A DNA stretch of 64,000 bases from CAYRVF01 sp964427535 (GCA_964427535.1 CAYRVF010000004.1:11332-75331); one strand, 5' to 3'; shown: positions 26,184-34,423, counted from the first letter of the stretch. The notes: generated by a model not told the origin, from the sequence alone. Numbers and translations are program-made.

Positions 26184-26747
26184 CTATTCCAGCGAGCGGA
26201 TCACGCGGCACGGATTCCCGGCGGCGAAGACGTTGGCAGGGATGTCGCGTGTCACGACGGCGCCCGCGCCGATAGTGGTGTTCGCGCCGATGGTCACGCC
26301 GGGGCAGATGATCGCGCCGCCGCCGAGCCAGACGTTCTCGCCAATCGTGATCGGCGCGGCCAGCTCGGGTCCCTCGACGCGCCGGTCCGCCTCGATCGGG
26401 TGATACGCCGTGAGAATCTGCACGTACGGCCCGCACTGCGCGTTCGCGCCGATGTGCACCTCCGCGCAATCGAGGATGACGCCGCCGAAGTTCATGTAGA
26501 AGCCCGCGCCCATGTAGATGTTGCTGCCGTAATCGCAGTAGAACGGCGGCTCGATGGTGATGCTGCCTCCAACCTCGCCGAAGAGTTCGCGCAGGAGCTC
26601 CGTGCGCCGCTCGCCCTCATCCTCACGCGACTGGTTGTAGCGCCGTGTCAGCGCCCGCGCCCGCAGCCGAGCCTCCTCTAGCTCGGGGTCCCACGCCTTG
26701 TAGAGTTCGCCCGCCAGCATCTTCTCACGCTCGGTCCGTTCGGCCAT
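26184..26747 (-). CDS. Sugar O-acetyltransferase (maltose/galactoside acetyltransferase family)
   Basis: A 187-residue acetyl-CoA-dependent acetyltransferase of the left-handed beta-helix (hexapeptide) type. The N-terminal Mac domain runs from EKMLAGELYKAWDPELEEAR. The hexapeptide coils carry the segments DYGSNIYMGAGFYMNFG and ITIGENVWLGGGAIICPGVT, and ILTAYHPI holds the likely catalytic His116. It ends with the usual GNPCRVIR. The length is typical. The start has AGGAGG nine bases upstream. The gene is convergent with the GmrSD-like gene, 15 bases apart. Acceptor sugar is not known; in bacteria these enzymes usually detoxify sugars. Confidence 0.93.
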   Translation of the reverse strand: MAERTEREKMLAGELYKAWDPELEEARLRARALTRRYNQSREDEGERRTELLRELFGEVGGSITIEPPFYCDYGSNIYMGAGFYMNFGGVILDCAEVHIGANAQCGPYVQILTAYHPIEADRRVEGPELAAPITIGENVWLGGGAIICPGVTIGANTTIGAGAVVTRDIPANVFAAGNPCRVIRSLE

Positions 26748-26827
26748 CGTCTGTCGCTCCTCCTACTCACATATTCCCACGACATGCTACCCGATGCGTG
26801 AGTATTGCGCGAGCACGTAAAACATGC

Positions 26828-26856
26828 TTGACACAGTGACAAAGAAACTTTACACT
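26828..26856 (+). promoter_or_regulatory. Sigma-70-type promoter of the membrane protein/XRE operon
   Basis: TTGACA at 26828-26833 and TACACT at 26851-26856 are separated by exactly 17 bases, the ideal arrangement. The predicted start point is near 26863, about 40 bases ahead of the first gene. The -35 box is itself part of a CTTGACA half-site repeated downstream. Confidence 0.8.
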
Positions 26857-26861
26857 GCAAA

Positions 26862-26879
26862 TGTCAAGGGTGCTTGACA
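26862..26879. promoter_or_regulatory. Palindromic operator at the transcription start
   Basis: TGTCAAG (26862-26868) and CTTGACA (26873-26879) form a perfect 7-bp inverted repeat with a 4-base spacer, placed at about +1 of the promoter just upstream. A third half-site, CTTGACA, overlaps the -35 box at 26827-26833. The XRE regulator encoded as the second gene is the obvious candidate to bind here and repress itself (inference). Confidence 0.65.
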
Positions 26880-26902
26880 CGAGAGAGAGAAGGGGGAACG
26901 CG

Positions 26903-27283
26903 ATGACGACCGCGGCGAAAACATATGTGGTGCAGTTCGGCTCGGCGATGGCGGCGTATGTGGTTCTGCTGATCGTGTCGATTGTGGTAATTCAGGCGAA
27001 TCCGGCAGCGCCATGGCGGTTCGCGGTCGCGCTACTGCCAGTGATTCCGGCGATCTTCGGCGTGCTCGCGTTCGTGCGCTTCCTCGGGCGGATGGACGAG
27101 CTACAGCAGAAGATTCAGCTTGAGGGGCTAGGCTTCGGCTTCGGTATCACGGCCATCGTCACCTTCGCCTACGGCTTTCTGGAGAACGCCGGCCTGCCAC
27201 ATCTCAGCTACATCTGGGTGCTGCCGCTGATGGTGGCGCTGTGGGGCATCGGCACGGCGCTTGCCGCCGCCCGCTACCGGTAA
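26903..27283 (+). CDS. Small four-helix membrane protein paired with an XRE regulator
   Basis: A 126-residue integral membrane protein with four hydrophobic spans: AAYVVLLIVSIVVIQ, FAVALLPVIPAIFGVLAFV, FGFGITAIVTFAYGFL and YIWVLPLMVALWGIGTALAA. The loop RFLGRMDELQQKIQLEGLG between spans two and three is typical of small membrane proteins encoded next to YozG-like XRE regulators. The start at 26903 follows GAAGGGGGAA. The next gene begins five bases after the stop, so they form one operon under the promoter at 26828-26856. Function is unknown for the family; the pairing suggests an envelope or signalling role. Confidence 0.85.
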   Translation: MTTAAKTYVVQFGSAMAAYVVLLIVSIVVIQANPAAPWRFAVALLPVIPAIFGVLAFVRFLGRMDELQQKIQLEGLGFGFGITAIVTFAYGFLENAGLPHLSYIWVLPLMVALWGIGTALAAARYR

Positions 27284-27288
27284 CGGCC

Positions 27289-27489
27289 ATGAAGAACAGG
27301 TTGCGCGTCTTGCGAGCCGAGCGCGGCTGGTCGCAGGCTGACCTGGCGGAGAAGCTCGGCGTCTCGCGCCAGACGGTGAACGCGCTGGAGACGGGCAAAT
27401 ACGATCCCAGCCTCTCGCTCGCCTTCAAGCTGGCGCGTGTCTTCGCCCGCCCCATCGAGTCCATCTTCGATCCGGAGAAGGATGCGTGA
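27289..27489 (+). CDS. XRE-family transcriptional regulator (YozG-like)
   Basis: A 66-residue protein made of a single helix-turn-helix domain: RLRVLRAERGWSQADLAEKL, GVSRQTVNALETGKYDPS and LAFKLARVFARPIESIF, the standard sequence of small XRE/Cro-type regulators. It starts five bases after the upstream membrane protein gene, from which it is probably translated by coupling, since no strong ribosome binding site precedes it. It likely binds the CTTGACA/TGTCAAG palindrome at the operon promoter and regulates its own operon (inference). Confidence 0.92.
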   Translation: MKNRLRVLRAERGWSQADLAEKLGVSRQTVNALETGKYDPSLSLAFKLARVFARPIESIFDPEKDA

Positions 27490-27538
27490 TACGCTAGGAA
27501 CAGCGATACAGAGTTGTTGCCGTCCGACAAGGTAGAGT

Positions 27539-27931
27539 GTGATACCGATGCGAATTGCACAACTTGAGGCATGGCCCCTCTACGCACAGGTATGCATCGA
27601 AGATCCAGGTACGGTTGACGTTCAACTGTGGGAAACAGGAGAGGAACGCGTTGTAGCGACTTTGCACTCCCTTGCTGTCTCCACACCCGACGACTGCAAG
27701 GAACCAATACCTATAGAAGTCTGGACCAACGAACTCGACGTGAAGGACATCGAGCTGAGTGATCCTGTCTTCGATGGGTTCCTGGAACTCTCAACTGCAT
27801 GCGCGATGGTCGGCAACAGCATCGCACATGATCTCGAATCCGTCGAACTCAGTAGCGGCAGGCACCGTGTCAGGGTATATACAGTACCTCGCGACGACCG
27901 TGCCGAGCGTGTTTACTTCCTGGTTGACTAA
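27539..27931 (+). CDS. Unknown protein of low GC
   Basis: A 130-residue protein if the GTG at 27539 is used (AAGG lies six bases upstream); ATG at 27548 is the alternative. The sequence is acidic, with beta-strand-like segments (YAQVCIEDPGTVDVQLW, RVRVYTVPRD, RVYFLVD) and no signal peptide or membrane helix. I recognise no family. Its size and fold pattern resemble immunity-type or Imm-like proteins, but no toxin gene is adjacent, so this is a weak guess. GC is clearly lower than the surrounding genes, which points to recent acquisition. It follows the XRE gene by 50 bases and could be read through from that operon. Confidence 0.6.
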   Translation: MIPMRIAQLEAWPLYAQVCIEDPGTVDVQLWETGEERVVATLHSLAVSTPDDCKEPIPIEVWTNELDVKDIELSDPVFDGFLELSTACAMVGNSIAHDLESVELSSGRHRVRVYTVPRDDRAERVYFLVD

Positions 27932-27980
27932 AAGAGATCATCAGCATACGAAGTATGCGCAGAGCAATTGAGTTCCATTA

Positions 27981-28664
27981 TCAGTAGCGATTGTCGCTGG
28001 AAGGGTCTGCGGGCTCAGAGCGTGCTGCTGCACCTATCATGGTGACCTTGCCCACAGGTTCGTCCAGGCCGAGCATGGAACGGCGAGCGTCCTGGACGAG
28101 CGCGAGTGCGGCCGTCCTGTCGCCGAAAATCCACATGTGCCGCAGGGTGAAGAGACGGGCGTAGGTCAGGGTGATCACTGGCTGGAATCCAGCGGAGGCA
28201 AAGCCCCGGATGGATGTACGGTTCTGGAGCGAGGCGCCGATCCACAGACGGCGGAACTCCTCCTCGCGGAGCGTACTTGCTATGTAGCTCAACAGCGCGC
28301 TATAGAGGCCCTGGCGTTGGAATGGGGGGAGCGTCGCGCAATCCCAGATGTACGCCTCGCCCGAGCGCATGCGGAATGTCCGTTCGAGCTCGCCGATGTG
28401 CTCCTCGCCCCGCGATACCCAGCCATAACAGGCGATGCTCTCGCCGACCCAGGCCGCGAAGCAGCGGCGCCCGCTCTCGAAGCGCCACAGCACCTCAGAC
28501 GGATCGCCGTGCCCCATCGCCTGCGCAAGCGGCCCAGCGGCTTCCGGCGTCACCTCACCAAAGCTGGCGATGGTCCGCGGCACCGCTTGGGCGGGAGCCT
28601 TCCCAGTCAACTCCATCGCCCAGAGGGTGCCGCGCTCGAAGGCCCACGGGTGCTCGAAACGCAT
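27981..28664 (-). CDS. GNAT-family N-acetyltransferase-like protein
   Basis: A 227-residue protein whose central part fits the GNAT acetyl-CoA-binding fold: strand ACYGWVSRGEEHIGELE, then IWDCATLPPFQRQGLYSALL with the QRQGLY version of the Q/R-x-x-G-x-A/G loop, then the LQNRTSIRGFASAGFQPV segment where the last strand of GNAT domains lies. The N-terminal 50 residues and C-terminal 50 are extra. The start has AAGGAG eight bases upstream. It is the first gene on the left of a minus-strand run, with the VOC gene 99 bases upstream. Substrate unknown. Confidence 0.78.
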   Translation of the reverse strand: MRFEHPWAFERGTLWAMELTGKAPAQAVPRTIASFGEVTPEAAGPLAQAMGHGDPSEVLWRFESGRRCFAAWVGESIACYGWVSRGEEHIGELERTFRMRSGEAYIWDCATLPPFQRQGLYSALLSYIASTLREEEFRRLWIGASLQNRTSIRGFASAGFQPVITLTYARLFTLRHMWIFGDRTAALALVQDARRSMLGLDEPVGKVTMIGAAARSEPADPSSDNRY

Positions 28665-28763
28665 ACGCTCGCTCCTTGGCGGCGGTCAGGGACGCGACCG
28701 CCGCCGCACGCTCACATCGTATCGAACAAGCGCACCGTATGCGTCGAGGTCCCTAGTCGTTCG

Positions 28764-29342
28764 TCATCCGGCGGTCGCACGCTCGCGGGCCGGTTCAATC
28801 GACACTTTCCGCTGGCTCAGCTCCTCGAGAGCGAGGGCGAGGTGGCGATCGTCAACATTGTAGTCACCTGCCGCGACACGGATGCGGTGTGCCGTCGCCA
28901 GCACATCCGCGACGCCGCAGCCATCGGGCGGCACGAACTTATAGCAGGCAAGCTCAAGGCGCTGCCCGTTCGGGTCGCGGAAGTAGATCGAGTCCATGAA
29001 CCCCCGGTCGATGGGGCCGGTATTCTCGATTCCCCGCTCACCGAGGCGCGCGACGACCTGCGTGAACACGGCGCGCGAGACCGTGAGCGCCATGTGATGA
29101 AGGTTGCCGATGCCTTCTGGATTGGGCGTGTTGTCGTTCACCCGTTCGGGGCGGACGAAGTAGGTCAGCAGGCGACCATCACCGGCATCGAAGTACAGGT
29201 GCTCCTCTCCCGGCACGTCGAGATTGGGCTGGTCAAGCACCAGCCGCATGCCGAGGAGGCCCGCATAAAAGTCGATGACGGCCGCGCGGTTCGAGCCGAC
29301 GAACGTCAGATGATGGACGCCCTGAACCTGGAGTCTGACCAC
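28764..29342 (-). CDS. VOC-superfamily protein (glyoxalase/extradiol dioxygenase-like)
   Basis: A 192-residue protein starting with GTG at 29342, chosen because GGGAGG lies seven bases upstream; the ATG at 29360 has no such site. The VOC core is visible: VQGVHHLTFVGSNRAAVIDF YAGLLG-type start with a metal-ligand His, the central GNLHHMALTVSRAVF, and the end FMDSIYFRDPNGQRLELACYK with the C-terminal Glu ligand. The ligands His, His and Glu are retained, so a metal-dependent enzyme is likely. C-terminal 60 residues are extra. It lies in a run with a maleylpyruvate-isomerase-like gene and a maleylacetate-reductase-like gene, consistent with a ring-cleavage or related dioxygenase role, which is inference. 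Confidence 0.85.
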   Translation of the reverse strand: MVRLQVQGVHHLTFVGSNRAAVIDFYAGLLGMRLVLDQPNLDVPGEEHLYFDAGDGRLLTYFVRPERVNDNTPNPEGIGNLHHMALTVSRAVFTQVVARLGERGIENTGPIDRGFMDSIYFRDPNGQRLELACYKFVPPDGCGVADVLATAHRIRVAAGDYNVDDRHLALALEELSQRKVSIEPARERATAG

Positions 29343-29402
29343 GAGACTGCCTCCCGGCATCTGTGTCTAATCAGATGCCCAATTCCGATGCACTGCGAGA
29401 CA

Positions 29403-30224
29403 TCAGATGCGGAAGAAGAGGTGCCGCGCTTTGTCGATCACCTGTGGGTCGCCGGTGGCCTCGCCGCCCTCGATGCGCCCGAAGATCGTGAGCACGAATT
29501 CGGAGGGGTCGCGGTAATGGAAGATGGTGGACATCCCTGAGAGGTCCGTGGCCGGCTCATAGGTAAGCTGACCGTCTTTGACACGCACGCGCCACTGGCC
29601 GCCCCAGTCCCCATCGACGACGATGCCGTACTCGATATCCACCCCTTCGGCGGACGGCTGATCGACCGTGGACTGCATCAGGATAAACATGTACGGGACG
29701 AGCACGCCAGCGGTCCGCTCGTCGAGTGTCGCGTCCTTCTCGCCCAGCCCCCAGCGCATATCCCAGCCATGGATGCCGTAGTCCATGATCTGGAAGGCGG
29801 GATAGAAGAAGGCTGGAAGCGGTCCCATGAACACGTGAGTGACGTTGTACCCGCTCCACTGGTCAGGCGTCAGCCCGTCGAAGATCGTCATCAGCCGGTC
29901 GGAGGACGCCTTGAGGCGGCTGATGGCCTCGTCGCGAGGCAGTGTGCGGTATGTCAGCGCGACACGATCAAGCTCCTGCGCCATGATGAGCAGTCCCAGG
30001 GAGGCAGCCGGGTCGCCGCGCCGCGCCATATCCCAGCGTGTCAGATAGCCCTCCGTCACGTCGATCATGTGGCCGACGAGATCGCGCACCAGCCAGTGGC
30101 CGCTGCGTGTCGGCGCCTCCCAGTTCTCAGGCACATCGATAATCGCGTAGAACTGCCCGCGATCGGTGCGCACCACGTCGAGCACGAGATCCTTCGCACT
30201 GTAGTCCATCGGATTGATCGCCAC
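29403..30224 (-). CDS. Maleylpyruvate isomerase-like (DinB/mycothiol-dependent fold) protein
   Basis: A 273-residue protein started at GTG 30224, with GGGAGGT six bases upstream. The N-terminal four-helix DinB-like domain carries the typical ENWEAPTRSGHWLVRDLVGH followed by the second and third metal-ligand regions, including DYGIHGWDMRWGLG. The last 110 residues resemble the SCP2-like C-terminal domain often fused to this family (VDGDWGGQWRVRVKDGQL and MSTIFHYRDPSEFVLTIFG). Characterised relatives use mycothiol to isomerise maleylpyruvate, but many homologues have other unknown thiol-linked roles. The neighbours, a VOC protein and a maleylacetate-reductase-like enzyme, hint at aromatic catabolism. 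Confidence 0.8.
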   Translation of the reverse strand: MAINPMDYSAKDLVLDVVRTDRGQFYAIIDVPENWEAPTRSGHWLVRDLVGHMIDVTEGYLTRWDMARRGDPAASLGLLIMAQELDRVALTYRTLPRDEAISRLKASSDRLMTIFDGLTPDQWSGYNVTHVFMGPLPAFFYPAFQIMDYGIHGWDMRWGLGEKDATLDERTAGVLVPYMFILMQSTVDQPSAEGVDIEYGIVVDGDWGGQWRVRVKDGQLTYEPATDLSGMSTIFHYRDPSEFVLTIFGRIEGGEATGDPQVIDKARHLFFRI

Positions 30225-30419
30225 GGTGTACCTCCCTTGCGAACCCTCGGTGTCGATAGCTGGCCGCTCGCGCGCCGTCCAGAGGGCGAGTTTAGTGTGC
30301 GGCTCACCCGCTGGCCTCCGGCGCCGATCTGTGAGGCTCCCTCGTGGGGGCCGAGCCGCACTACACGCCGTCACCTACACGTCACAATCATCCGCGGGGT
30401 ACTGCCGTCTGTCCGCCGG

Positions 30420-31574
30420 TTACCAGGCCTGCCGCAAAAGGGCCTCGATCTGCTCCACATCCTCGATGGGCCGCGGATTGTTCCGCACCGTGCGGCTGGC
30501 GAACGCGAGCCGGGCCAACTCGGGGAGATGGTCCTCGCGCACGCCGATCTCGCGCAGTCGCCGCGGGAGCCGCATCCGCTCGATCCACTCGGACACCTGC
30601 CGCGCCGCCGAATCGGCGGCCTCCTCGGTGTGCTGCCCGTCACGGGCGACACCCAGCGCACCAGCCGCGAGCGCCAGTTGGGGCGCGGTCGCACGCAGGT
30701 TGAAGCGCATCACGTAGGGCAACATGACGCTGTTGGCGTCGCCGTGCGCCGCCCCCGTCGTCCCCCCGATGACGTGGCAGATGCCGTGGTGCAGGGCCAT
30801 CGTCACGGTGGAGAGCGCCGTGCCAGCAAGGAAGGCGCCCTCGAACATCTCGGTGCGCGCGCCCAGGTCGTCGCCCGCCTCGTAGCAATGCGGAAGGGCG
30901 TGCGCGATGGCACGCAGTCCGGCGAGCGCCGCGGCGGTGGAGACGGGGTTGCGTGTGAGCGAGTACAACGCCTCGATACAATGGGCCACCGCGTTGATGC
31001 CGGTGCCAGCCGTCATGCGCGGTGACAAATCCAGCGTAAGCACTGGATCGTAGATGGTGAACTCGGGCAGGATGCGCGGATCGGTGAACGTGACCTTCCG
31101 GACAACGCCATCCGTGGTCGAGGTGACGCCATAGACGGGAGTCATCTCCGACCCGGCATAGGTGGTCGGAATGGCGATGACCGGGATGAGCGGCTGCTCG
31201 GGCACAGAGCCGGAGCCGTCGGGGTGGGATACCCGCGCCTCCGCGAGGGCCACGCTAAGGGCCTTCGCCGTCCCGATGGAGCTGCCTCCGCCCAGGCCGA
31301 CCACCGCATCCACCGCATGCTCGGCGGCGAGGGCGGCGGCTTCGCCTACCTGGTGCTCTGGCACATGCGGTTGGGCCCGTTCGTAGGTCACGACCAACCG
31401 GTCACCGAGCGCCGCCTCGACCGGCGCCACGTGTCCACGGGCGCGGCTGTGCGCAGTCGTGCAGAGCATTACACGCTGCCACCCCGCGTGCTGGCACACC
31501 TCGCCGAGCCGGGTCAGCGCTCCGTCACCGAAGAGCACCTGCTGGGCATGGACGGCATAGTCAAACGCATCCAT
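30420..31574 (-). CDS. Iron-containing alcohol dehydrogenase, maleylacetate reductase-like
   Basis: A 384-residue group III metal-dependent dehydrogenase. The NAD(P)-binding half has VVGLGGGSSIGTAKALSVAL and IPTTYAGSEMTPVYGVT. The metal-binding half has GINAVAHCIEALYS and MALHHGICHVIGGTTGAAHG with the ligand His residues. The beginning DYAVHAQQVLFGDGAL and the GVTSTTDGVVRKV segment match maleylacetate reductases rather than simple alcohol dehydrogenases. That enzyme reduces maleylacetate to 3-oxoadipate in hydroxyquinol and chlorocatechol degradation. The start has GGAGG seven bases upstream. It is the first gene of the three-gene minus-strand block. Substrate is inferred. Confidence 0.88.
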   Translation of the reverse strand: MDAFDYAVHAQQVLFGDGALTRLGEVCQHAGWQRVMLCTTAHSRARGHVAPVEAALGDRLVVTYERAQPHVPEHQVGEAAALAAEHAVDAVVGLGGGSSIGTAKALSVALAEARVSHPDGSGSVPEQPLIPVIAIPTTYAGSEMTPVYGVTSTTDGVVRKVTFTDPRILPEFTIYDPVLTLDLSPRMTAGTGINAVAHCIEALYSLTRNPVSTAAALAGLRAIAHALPHCYEAGDDLGARTEMFEGAFLAGTALSTVTMALHHGICHVIGGTTGAAHGDANSVMLPYVMRFNLRATAPQLALAAGALGVARDGQHTEEAADSAARQVSEWIERMRLPRRLREIGVREDHLPELARLAFASRTVRNNPRPIEDVEQIEALLRQAW

Positions 31575-32136
31575 CCGTGTGCCTCCACTCGACGTACGCG
31601 GTTCGTCGTCAGCACAGGCTCTGGGGACGCGGAACGAAATGGGCAGACACGGTACACGTACGGGCGGGGTAACACCGACACGTCGTCAGATGCTCAGCCT
31701 GCCATTTGTTCTGTCATAGCATGAGCGGCGATCCGGTACGGTTCTCAGGCCACTCCGTCGCGAGATTCTCTTGAAGAAAACCGGCGGTCGGACGTGGATC
31801 GACATCCTCCGGTATGCAAACGTGTGCCGGGGCCTTCGCGGCTGACCCAGCACGTCCTCTCACGACTGAAATTACCCGGATCGTCCCCAGGGATTGGAGT
31901 AGATGCATTCTACCATGAAGAACGTCTTGCCGGTGCACAGCGCGTCGGGCGGCGCGACTTCGGCTGCCCTGGTCATGAACAGGCAAGCGCTTGGGATACA
32001 CTAGCGGGAGCGAGCGTGTATAGCGCGGTGGTCGCCCATATGTCTGTCGATTGCATGAGCGTTGTTGCAGGTTGACCGCAGACGCATGGGCGCGGATGTC
32101 GCACGGCAGACACCGCGAACGGAGGAGGCACAGCAG
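31575..32136. other. Intergenic region between divergent genes
   Basis: About 560 bases between the start of the maleylacetate-reductase-like gene and the start of the HDAC-like gene. It contains the GGAGGAGG ribosome binding site of the latter at its right end and an imperfect inverted ATACAC/GTGTAT pair near 31997-32022. No gene, repeat or RNA is recognised. Confidence 0.4.
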
Positions 32137-33042
32137 ATGCGGCTCTTCTACAGTCCAGACTACGTCCTTGCCAGCCACGCCTTCGACACCACACGCAAAT
32201 CGGCCTGGATAGCTGCCTCGCTTGACTCGCGGCCGATCAGCGGAGTCCACATCGAAGCGCCCGCACCACTCTCCCTCGACCTGCTCTATGCGGTACACGA
32301 GCCCGAGTATGTGAGGGCCGTGCGCACCGGTGAGCCACGTATGCTCGCCCAGTCTCAGGGATTTCCCTGGGACCCGGGAATCTGGCAGATGGTGCTGGCC
32401 TCTACCGCGGGTGTAGTCGCCGCCGCACGCGCCGCGCTGGAAGCGGGTGTCGCCGGCTCACTCTCGAGTGGGCTGCATCATGCCCGCCGCGCGCGTGGCG
32501 CTGGCTTCTGCACCTTCAACGGTCTCGTGCTGGCGGCGCACGCGGTTCTCGCCGAGGGCGCGCGGCGTGTGCTGCTGCTCGACCTCGACGCGCACTGTGG
32601 CGGCGGAAGCCATGCCTTGATCACCGGCGATCCCCGCATCTGGCAACTCGATCTGGCCGTAGATGACTTCGACGCCTACTCACCCGGCGAGCACGGGACG
32701 CTGGACCTCATCCAGCGCCCAGACGCCTATCTGACCATGCTCGAACAGCGGCTGGCCGCGCTGACCGAGCGTGACGCCGCCTTCGACCTCTGCCTCTACA
32801 ACGCGGGCATGGACCCACATGAGGACTGCGCGATCGGAGGGATGCCGGGGATTGACGCTGACCTCCTGGCCCAGCGCGAAGCGGCCGTCTTCGCGTGGTG
32901 TTCCACGCACCAAATACCGGTCGCGTTCGTGCTGGCCGGCGGGTATTCCAGCAAGCTTGGGCACACGGGTATTGGGCTGAGCCAGACAGCACTGATCGAC
33001 TTGCACCGTCTCACCATTGCCGCCGCGGCGCACTACCAGTGA
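32137..33042 (+). CDS. Histone deacetylase-family amidohydrolase
   Basis: A 301-residue zinc amidohydrolase of the arginase/deacetylase superfamily. The start at 32137 has GGAGGAGG eight bases upstream. The active-site set is visible: the His pair in SSGLHHARRARGAGFCTFNG (His114, His115), zinc ligands Asp151 and His153 in LLLDLDAHCGGGSH, zinc ligand Asp226 in YNAGMDPHED, and Tyr270 in LAGGY. Bacterial members deacetylate acetylpolyamines, acetoin-related or amide substrates; which one applies here cannot be told. The protein is a little shorter than acetylpolyamine amidohydrolases. No partner gene is adjacent. Confidence 0.9.
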   Translation: MRLFYSPDYVLASHAFDTTRKSAWIAASLDSRPISGVHIEAPAPLSLDLLYAVHEPEYVRAVRTGEPRMLAQSQGFPWDPGIWQMVLASTAGVVAAARAALEAGVAGSLSSGLHHARRARGAGFCTFNGLVLAAHAVLAEGARRVLLLDLDAHCGGGSHALITGDPRIWQLDLAVDDFDAYSPGEHGTLDLIQRPDAYLTMLEQRLAALTERDAAFDLCLYNAGMDPHEDCAIGGMPGIDADLLAQREAAVFAWCSTHQIPVAFVLAGGYSSKLGHTGIGLSQTALIDLHRLTIAAAAHYQ

Positions 33043-33149
33043 TCGCTCCAGAAGCGCTCGTCGATACGACGCGGGCGCATGCCCAGGATAGGCGAGCGCG
33101 CGATTCATCGCACCAACACATGTGACGGCGGGGGACGGCGTACTCGCCC

Positions 33150-33827
33150 TCAGCCAATCACCCGAAGAGCGCCGAGTCCCTTGCCGACCAGCACCACGCC
33201 CACGACGACGAGCAGGATGGACATCACCGTGGCGTTATTCTCCAACAGCCACGTCTTCAAGCCAGTGAGCATCTTCGACGCCGTCTCACCCGCGACGAGA
33301 TGGAAGCCGACGATCGCCAGAACGGTGATGCTGCCAATCACAATGAAGGCTCCCAAGGCTCCCGCGGCTTGCCCAGCCCCCAACTGCGCCCGCGCGATGC
33401 CGACTGCAGCGGCGATGATAAGCGCGAGGTTGCCGCCCACCGAGAGCAGCACGGCGAGGCCCAGCGCTCGTCCCGGTGTGAACGTATCAATCGAGAGCAT
33501 CCAGTTGGGCATGTGTGGCTGCTGGCCTCGTTTTGGCCGCAGCAGCCATTGTCGCGTGCCCAGGAAAACCAGAAGCGCGCCAATCACTAGCTTGAGCGCC
33601 GCGGTGGCGTTCGTATGCGCAGCACCTGGCGAGTAATTGACGATCTCGACGACGGCGAGCACGATCCCCTCAGCCGCCGCGAGGCCAAGCACCCAGCCGA
33701 GCAGAAAGGCGAGGCCATTGCGTCTCGCCCGCTGTGAGAGCAAGATCAAGATGACGGCGATGACCGGCAGAGGACTGATGGCGACGGCAATTGCGAAGGG
33801 CACGACGTCGCCGATGGCATTGCTCAT
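33150..33827 (-). CDS. GAP-family membrane protein (Sap/sulfolipid-addressing-like, LysE-type topology)
   Basis: A 225-residue membrane protein with six hydrophobic spans: VVPFAIAVAISPLPVIAVILIL, AFLLGWVLGLAAAEGIVLAV, ALKLVIGALLVFLGTRQWLL, ALGLAVLLSVGGNLALIIAAAVG, GAFIVIGSITVLAIVGFHL and ILLVVVGVVLVGKGLGAL. The SPLPVIAVILILLSQRARRN opening and RQWLLRPKRG loop are the marks of the GAP (Sap) family, related to LysE-type exporters and known in mycobacteria for lipid transport. The start codon at 33827 follows GGAG; a GTG one codon upstream is also possible. Substrate unknown. Confidence 0.85.
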   Translation of the reverse strand: MSNAIGDVVPFAIAVAISPLPVIAVILILLSQRARRNGLAFLLGWVLGLAAAEGIVLAVVEIVNYSPGAAHTNATAALKLVIGALLVFLGTRQWLLRPKRGQQPHMPNWMLSIDTFTPGRALGLAVLLSVGGNLALIIAAAVGIARAQLGAGQAAGALGAFIVIGSITVLAIVGFHLVAGETASKMLTGLKTWLLENNATVMSILLVVVGVVLVGKGLGALRVIG

Positions 33828-34294
33828 CACACGCTCCGTCTGCTATCGCATGCCCCCGGGAGAGCGGAGGTCTGGTAGTGGCGCTGGAAGGCAGTTCGCT
33901 CGCTGTGGGTGCGAGAGCGCTCGCATTCCACGATATGCGCGTGAGTATATCTTGCCGGTAGCTCTCCAATTCTCGCCTTTGGGCAAGATCGCAGGGTGAG
34001 TTACAGGCACGCCTCTGAGCGAGCCTCCATCTCATGCCACGACCTGTGTGGATCGGGGGACAGACATCGCCGAGCGGCAGCGCGCATGGATGTGATCGCC
34101 CACCCGATGACAAATGTCTATGCAGCCTCATCCCGTCACAACCCCGCCAGCGCCATAGAGCATCAGCCGAACTTCACACACCAACATGCGGATGGGGGCC
34201 CGCGTCAGGGATAGATGCGCTCCACGCGATCGAGAGCGCAACTGTCACACATGCGGGTGCTGCATTGATGTGGGACGAGATGGTGGGAACAGGG
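33828..34294. other. Intergenic region before the scaffold gap
   Basis: About 470 bases with no gene, repeat or RNA that I can support until the tRNA fragment at 34295. Base composition is lower in GC than the flanking coding regions. Confidence 0.4.
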
Positions 34295-34323
34295 AGCCAA
34301 CGGTCGGGCTCGAACCGACAACC
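34295..34323 (-). tRNA. 3' part of a tRNA (threonine-like), cut by the scaffold gap
   Basis: The last 29 bases before the N run encode, on the minus strand, the end of the variable loop (GGTT), a T arm (GTCGG, TTCGAGC, CCGAC) and the 3' acceptor strand (CGTTGGC) plus discriminator T. This differs from the complete tRNA-Thr at 35898-35972 at only two of 28 positions, so a threonine tRNA is likely but the anticodon is lost. No CCA is encoded. The 5' half must lie in the gap or be absent. Confidence 0.7.
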
Positions 34324-34423
34324 NNNNNNNNNNNNNNNNNNNNNNNNNNNNNNNNNNNNNNNNNNNNNNNNNNNNNNNNNNNNNNNNNNNNNNNNNNNNN
34401 NNNNNNNNNNNNNNNNNNNNNNN
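34324..34423. other. Scaffold gap of exactly 100 N
   Basis: One hundred N bases, the usual placeholder for a gap of unknown length. The two sides may be further apart than shown, and continuity of the region is an assembly inference. Confidence 0.99.

Noticed and set aside
28137..29540. Plus-strand frame of 467 codons
   Set aside because: Runs antisense across the GNAT and VOC genes, which have clear family motifs.
31714..32298. Minus-strand frame of 194 codons between the dehydrogenase and HDAC-like genes
   Set aside because: No motif, no ribosome binding site, overlaps the HDAC gene start, and has irregular composition.
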